A DNA stretch of 64,000 nt, taken from assembly GCF_900105025.1 (NCBI RefSeq), contig NZ_LT629759.1:2108001-2172000 (forward strand), given 5' to 3'. Origin of the DNA: Parafannyhessea umbonata (GTDB taxonomy: Bacteria > Actinomycetota > Coriobacteriia > Coriobacteriales > Atopobiaceae). The notes under the pieces were generated by a model, which saw only the letters and a program-made list of their open reading frames with translations, made no database searches and was not told the DNA's origin. Of this stretch, positions 59,974 to 64,000 are shown in pieces. Position 1 is the stretch's first letter, and the number at the start of each line of letters is the position of its first letter. The position numbers were made by a program, and so were the translations under genes.

Positions 59974-60774
59974 CTAGCCTCGCTCATTTTTCATTTCGGG
60001 GGGTGCTATGCTTCCTGGCTCTGACACGAGCCTCGCACGGACCATCGCATCAAGAACCTCCTCGCGAACGCTCTTGCTGCGACGTTCCGGTATGGGGATG
60101 TGCGAGCCGCCCGCCAGGCGGATCTCTCGCCGCGAAATCTGCTCAACGTGCAGGACGTTGATGGCGTAGCTGCGGTGAACGCGCACAAAGTAGTCGGGAA
60201 AGTCGCGCAGCAGCTCGCTGAGGGCGACGCGCGCCCGAATCTGCCGCCGCGGCAGGTGGACAATGGTGTACTGGTGGCGGCTCTCCAGGTACAGGACCTC
60301 GGCACGGTTCACCACGTGCGAGTGGCCGTCCGTGTCGCGCAGGATGATCGGGTTTCCCCGTGCCTGCGCACTGACGGAAAGCTTGTCGATCGGCATGTCC
60401 GGCGGGGCAAGTGGGAGCGAGAAGTGCATGTGCACGAGCCTTGGCTCCTCGGGCTGGACATGCCAGACAAAGGTGCAGCGAAAGCCAATCGCCCCGCGGG
60501 AGGGATCGAGCACGTTTCCCAGCAGGAGGATGATGCAGGTCTCCTCAGTCTCGAAGATGCGACGCACCTGCAGCACCCGGTAGTCGAGGATTTTGGAAAG
60601 GCTTCTACCCCTTTTGCAATACGATTCCAGCTGCTTGGGTGCGGGCTCGTGTGCGTTCGTGAGTGGGCTCACGAACGAGAATCCAGCGTCAACCTGTTCA
60701 AGGCAGGTGTTCAGGTCACCATGCCAGAGGGCGTCGAACAGGTCGAGGGAGCGCTCGGACAAGTCGTACTGCAT
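59974..60774 (-). CDS. LytTR DNA-binding regulator with non-receiver N-terminal domain
   Basis: 266 aa from ATG 60774 with GGGAGG 9 nt upstream. The C-terminal LytTR domain (about 145-250) is clear: NRAEVLYLESRHQYTIVHLPRRQIRARVALSELLRDFP, then YFVRVHRSYAINVLHVEQISRREIRLAGGSHIPIPERR. The first 135 residues have no phospho-acceptor Asp of a receiver; FDALWHGDLNTCLEQVDAGFSFVSP and GFRCTFVWHVQPEEPRLVHMHFSLPL suggest a SnoaL/NTF2-like or PAS-like ligand domain. It is divergent from the VWA surface-protein gene across a 350-bp spacer, so it probably controls that gene. Confidence 0.88.
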   Translation of the reverse strand: MQYDLSERSLDLFDALWHGDLNTCLEQVDAGFSFVSPLTNAHEPAPKQLESYCKRGRSLSKILDYRVLQVRRIFETEETCIILLLGNVLDPSRGAIGFRCTFVWHVQPEEPRLVHMHFSLPLAPPDMPIDKLSVSAQARGNPIILRDTDGHSHVVNRAEVLYLESRHQYTIVHLPRRQIRARVALSELLRDFPDYFVRVHRSYAINVLHVEQISRREIRLAGGSHIPIPERRSKSVREEVLDAMVRARLVSEPGSIAPPEMKNERG

Positions 60775-61125
60775 GCCTAAAACCTCCCAAAATATGCAAT
60801 CAGTTGGCACATCCACTAAACGCACAGCTGGCTTTCCGGGCCGTACGCTTTAGCACGAGCACGGACTCCGTCGGTAGTCTTGTCCGCACGTTACCAATAA
60901 ATCTACCAATTACCTTGGGCTTTTTAGACCTTGCGTTAAGGTATTCGGACCAGAGGCCCTTTGGCTCCCTTTGGGTTCGATTACTATGCTAGCAAGCATT
61001 TAGGTAATGCGAAAATGCCAATAAAGTGGCACAACATTTCCGTTGGTATTGAGGGTTGCCTTATGCGGAACGAAAAGCAGTCAGGGGTCGGGCAACGCGT
61101 TCGACCAAGCTAAGGCCAATCGGGG
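60775..61125. other. Divergent control region between the LytTR regulator and the surface protein
   Basis: Gene-less and AT-richer than average. TCCGTTGGT (61039-61047) fits the LytTR half-site pattern, and TGCGTTAAG (60932-60940) fits with one mismatch. TTAGGTAAT and AATAAAGT patches near 61000-61027 may be promoter parts. No confident -35/-10 pair. Confidence 0.5.
61039..61047 (+). promoter_or_regulatory. Possible LytTR binding half-site
   Basis: TCCGTTGGT matches the general LytTR recognition pattern [TA][AC][CA]GTTN[AG][TG]. A second half-site 21 bp away, expected for a dimer, is not convincing. Confidence 0.3.
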
Positions 61126-63486
61126 ATGCTCATGATGATTAAACGCAGCAACAGGGGCAAGTTAAGCGGGAGCCTGGGAGGCAGGGCTCTTCCCGACATG
61201 AGGAAAGGCACCCAGTGCAAGTGGCGGTATCCGCTGCCTTACGCTCTCATTCTTGTCTTGGGTCTCGTTCTGTCCTTGGGCATGGTACCTGCGACGGCCG
61301 AGGCTGAGATATCTGGCCCTCCGGCGCACGAGAAAAAAGCAGACATGAACGCCGACGGTACGGTAGACGTTACCCTAAACGTCACTGGTGCCGTAGATCA
61401 ATCCAGCGACTCGAGCAAATCCGATGTGATCGTGGTTCTTGATCTCTCGGGTTCGATGAACCAGGTGCCTAGTCCAGATAAAAATAATACCTATTACACC
61501 AATGAATATTATCTTAACGGTGGTCGTCGTAAGGTTAAATACTACGAGGCTGGTTGGCATAAGATAGATTATATATGGAAATACTTCGACAAGGCTGGTT
61601 GGTATTACACAGATGATAGCAAGCCCTATGAAGGCAGCGACTTTTATCCAACGACGACGAACGAAACAACGCGACTCGATACGGCGAAGAGCGCAGTAAA
61701 GAGCCTTGTCAAAGAGCTTCTTGCCAACAATGAGTCACACTCCGACTCGGTTAACGTTTCGCTTGTAACTTTTAGCGACGTCGCAACTGTAAAGGTGGGA
61801 CTGACTAACAACGAAACCACGATTGATAACGCTGTAGATGGCTTGACAGCTGATGGTGGTACAAACTGGGAGGATGCTCTAGAGACCGCAGCAGGGATTA
61901 CGACACGAGAAGGCGCCAGCGCAAGCGTTGTTTTCGTTTCCGATGGTGACCCTACGTTTAGGGCGACTGCTGGAAACAAAAGCGATAACACTAACGGAGA
62001 TCAAGACAAAAATACAGGCAAGTATTACTACGGTGAGGGCAATGGCGATAGCCTGAATCAGAACTACTACTACGCGAAGCTGCAAGCTCAAGCGATAGTA
62101 AAGAAGAAGGGCTGGGAGTTCTACTCTGTCGCGGCCTTTGGCAACGTCAACAACATGCAGAAGCTCGTTACGGATTCCGGGGAGCAGACGAAAGACCATT
62201 TCTTCAAGGCCAGCGACAGCAGCTCTCTTAACGCCGCGTTCGAAAGCATTGTCAAGAGCATTACGACGACTGTTTCGTATACGGATGTCTCAATTCACGA
62301 TTCCCTCTCCGATTCTGTGAAATATGTTCTTCCAAGCGGCGCAGAAGAGCCAACCTTTACCTATAAGAAGAATGAAAAGCCTTGGACTCCTGAGACCTCT
62401 GATAAGTTAGCTAAGTTAGTAAACGGAGCTGTCGTCTGGAGCGTTGGCGACCTGGATCCAGACACAACTTATTCTGTCACGTTCAAGGTCCGGCTTACGC
62501 AAGACGCTTACGACGCCGCCGCACCAAAGGATGGCGAAGAGGTGGTGTCCGATGTAAAGACGAACTCGGGTGACGCCTCAAAGGATTTTGTTGAATACAA
62601 GATAAAAACTGACGTAGACGGCACGACAACGACGAGCGAGTCTCAACAATCGAAATACGATTCACCGACCGTAGCTGTTCCCAAATCCATCCTGCACGTC
62701 TCGAAGACCTGGGAGACGAATGGTTGGGGCAACGTGAACCCGCCATCCAAACTGCAGGTTAAGGTCAAGCAGGATGGCGAGGACTACACGACCGTGACGC
62801 TCGATGCGAGTAATAACTGGTCGACAGACGTTTTCGTTGCCGCAGGTCCCAAGGGCCATAAGTACACCGTGGAAGAAGTGAATGCGCCGGTGGATTGGGA
62901 TGCCAAGCTACCCGATGGCGTGACCCTGAAGGGGCTGACTTCGCTGACACGCGACCAGGCAATAACTAACACCATCAAGACCGCGAAGCTGACCATCACG
63001 AAGTCGGTTACCGGCAACTTTGGCGACACCTCGAAGGACTTCAGCTTCACGCTCGCGGACGCTTTTGGAAACGCAATCACCAACGTCAAGGCGATTGACG
63101 GCACTTCGGACGGCGTGAGCCTTGGGAACAATGGCGACTTCACGCTGAAGAATGACGAGAAGCTTGTGGTCGAGCTTCCCTATGGGGCTTCGTACAAGGT
63201 GGTCGAGCACGACCCGAAGGGTACGAACGACACCGTTGACTACATCACCACGATCGATGTGGGTGAAAGTGGCGCAATCACTGACAATAACACGCGCACT
63301 GCCAGCTCGCCCGAAGGCGGCATCACGCAAGACACGACCATCAAGTACACCAACTCTCGCCACGTTACGCCGGACGTGGGCGTCGACCTTGGCAGCGGTG
63401 CTTCCTATGCAGCCGTTTGCGGCGGGGTTGGTATTGCCGGCGTGATTTGGATGGTCCTCAAGCGGCGGAACAGACTGGGAATCTAG
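61126..63486 (+). CDS. Cell-surface VWA-domain protein, probable adhesin or pilus component
   Basis: 786 aa from ATG 61126 (a second ATG at 61135 is also possible; GGGG lies just upstream). A signal peptide with hydrophobic core ALILVLGLVLSLGMV and an Ala-rich cut site (residues 35-62) is followed by a von Willebrand A domain (about 95-370) with MIDAS DLSGSM, a later GGTNW Thr and SDGDP Asp. Beta-sandwich repeats follow (about 380-720), the last two Cna-B/SpaA-like (AKLTITKSVTGNFGDTSKDFSFTL, YGASYKVVEHDPKG). The end is a helix and positive tail, VTPDVGVDLGSGASYAAVCGG then WMVLKRRNR, with no exact LPXTG. Composition is less GC-rich than the chromosome, as for variable surface genes. Confidence 0.85.
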   Translation: MLMMIKRSNRGKLSGSLGGRALPDMRKGTQCKWRYPLPYALILVLGLVLSLGMVPATAEAEISGPPAHEKKADMNADGTVDVTLNVTGAVDQSSDSSKSDVIVVLDLSGSMNQVPSPDKNNTYYTNEYYLNGGRRKVKYYEAGWHKIDYIWKYFDKAGWYYTDDSKPYEGSDFYPTTTNETTRLDTAKSAVKSLVKELLANNESHSDSVNVSLVTFSDVATVKVGLTNNETTIDNAVDGLTADGGTNWEDALETAAGITTREGASASVVFVSDGDPTFRATAGNKSDNTNGDQDKNTGKYYYGEGNGDSLNQNYYYAKLQAQAIVKKKGWEFYSVAAFGNVNNMQKLVTDSGEQTKDHFFKASDSSSLNAAFESIVKSITTTVSYTDVSIHDSLSDSVKYVLPSGAEEPTFTYKKNEKPWTPETSDKLAKLVNGAVVWSVGDLDPDTTYSVTFKVRLTQDAYDAAAPKDGEEVVSDVKTNSGDASKDFVEYKIKTDVDGTTTTSESQQSKYDSPTVAVPKSILHVSKTWETNGWGNVNPPSKLQVKVKQDGEDYTTVTLDASNNWSTDVFVAAGPKGHKYTVEEVNAPVDWDAKLPDGVTLKGLTSLTRDQAITNTIKTAKLTITKSVTGNFGDTSKDFSFTLADAFGNAITNVKAIDGTSDGVSLGNNGDFTLKNDEKLVVELPYGASYKVVEHDPKGTNDTVDYITTIDVGESGAITDNNTRTASSPEGGITQDTTIKYTNSRHVTPDVGVDLGSGASYAAVCGGVGIAGVIWMVLKRRNRLGI

Positions 63487-63497
63487 TGGTGCTTGGC

Positions 63498-63878
63498 ATG
63501 GGGAAACACTCGAGGTCCGATTCGCCCTACGTGCGGAAGGCCAGCGTGAATCCGGTTGTGCCCGTCGCGGGAGGTACCCAAAGACCCAAGGCGGGTCGCA
63601 ACCGCACCAAGGCTCCCACGGCAGCCGACTACGGTATGCCGGTACAGACCGAGAGGGCTCCCCAGCAGGAGCCCCTCAGCGAGGAGCAGGAAGAACTACT
63701 CGCATGGCTCAAGGCCATGAAGTTCAAGCGGGTGAGGTTTGGCGGCGTAAGCGAGGAGGACGTCTGGAAGAAGATATCTGAGCTCAACCGGCGATACGAT
63801 GCCTGCCTCAGGGCGGAGCGGGCACGTTATGACGCGCTGCTCGAGTCAAGGGGAATCAAGGGGTGGCCGCATGCCTAG
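63498..63878 (+). CDS. Hypothetical charged protein of the surface cluster
   Basis: 126 aa from ATG 63498. Not recognised. The first 60 residues are basic and disordered. The end forms a helical hairpin (EEQEELLAWLKAMKFKRVRFGGVSEEDVWKKISELNRRYDACLRAERARYDALLE), with a VRFGGVSEEDVW turn reminiscent of DivIVA-like adaptors, which is only an impression. It overlaps the next gene by 7 nt and follows the adhesin by 12 nt, so the three are probably one operon. Confidence 0.65.
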   Translation: MGKHSRSDSPYVRKASVNPVVPVAGGTQRPKAGRNRTKAPTAADYGMPVQTERAPQQEPLSEEQEELLAWLKAMKFKRVRFGGVSEEDVWKKISELNRRYDACLRAERARYDALLESRGIKGWPHA

Positions 63879-64000
63879 GGTCACCGAGAAGGGCGGACTT
63901 GCGGAAGGAGTGATTAAGGCCCGCTGGGCGAAGGCCAGAGATCGCGAAGGTTGGCTTTCGCTCATAGGGAAGGTGACTGTTCTTCTCGCCGCGCTGTGGC
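63872..64000 (+). CDS. Start of a membrane protein, possibly signal peptidase I (cut by the window edge)
   Basis: 43 codons from ATG 63872, running off the right edge. The visible part is basic (MPRVTEKGGLAEGVIKARWAKARDREG) then enters a helix (WLSLIGKVTVLLAALW). Its overlap with the preceding gene and place behind a surface protein fit a signal peptidase or sortase, which often follow pilus genes, but nothing visible proves this. The last 12-mer copy (63979-63990) lies in its codons. Confidence 0.4.

Overview
The window is a GC-rich (roughly 60-65% by eye) chromosomal segment from a fermentative, anaerobic actinobacterium. It most resembles the Coriobacteriia (Olsenella / Atopobium / Collinsella relatives). 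Pointers are a pyruvate:ferredoxin oxidoreductase, rubrerythrin, a split GlgC/GlgD glycogen pathway, a LytTR-type regulator next to a VWA surface protein, an AmmeMemoRadiSam module, and GTG/TTG starts behind strong Shine-Dalgarno sequences. No phage, transposase, integrase or CRISPR array is visible.

Layout. 1-416 is the start of a glutamyl-Q tRNA(Asp) synthetase running off the left edge. 771-15216 holds a dispersed agmatine deiminase pathway: carbamate kinase, a seven-helix membrane LuxR protein that looks like AguR, then putrescine carbamoyltransferase, agmatine/putrescine antiporter, agmatine deiminase and a second antiporter. Pyruvate:ferredoxin oxidoreductase, a class IV aminotransferase-like protein and NagA lie in between. 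15406-18775 is a glycosyltransferase - LytS kinase - LytR regulator operon. 18886-34866 is mixed housekeeping: phosphatases, thioredoxin, glucose-6-phosphate isomerase, a frameshifted esterase, AmmeMemoRadiSam, adenine deaminase, SRP RNA, DedA, Hsp20, deoxyribose-phosphate aldolase, and a nuclease-like gene beside unusual AT-rich repeats. 35336-38988 is dnaX-ybaB-recR. 40253-42649 has two identical tRNA-Asp genes, then an Rrf2 regulator, a MutY-like glycosylase and rubrerythrin. 43141-47572 carries metY, mannose-6-phosphate isomerase and endonuclease III. 47916-59891 is a complete glycogen operon (glgB-glgP-glgC-glgD-glgA and a GH13-GH77 fusion). 59974-64000 is a LytTR regulator divergent from a VWA/Cna-B-like surface protein and the start of a probable surface-structure cluster.

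The genes fit a sugar- and amine-fermenting gut or oral anaerobe. Pyruvate is oxidised by PFOR. Agmatine is converted to putrescine with ATP made by carbamate kinase. Glucose is stored as and released from glycogen. Pgi, ManA and NagA feed sugar phosphates into glycolysis, and rubrerythrin plus thioredoxin handle oxidants.

The most interesting signals are non-genic. The first is a 12-mer (GGCGAGAAGAAC and its complement) that occurs nine times exactly and many more times in variants, often beside terminators and twice as inverted pairs. The second is a family of repeats with an exact 11-bp period placed mostly in 3' untranslated regions and oriented with the upstream gene. The most unusual proteins are GlgB with a histone-H1-like Lys/Ala/Ser tail and a class IV aminotransferase relative with no recognisable catalytic lysine. 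All family calls come from reading motifs; no database search was run.
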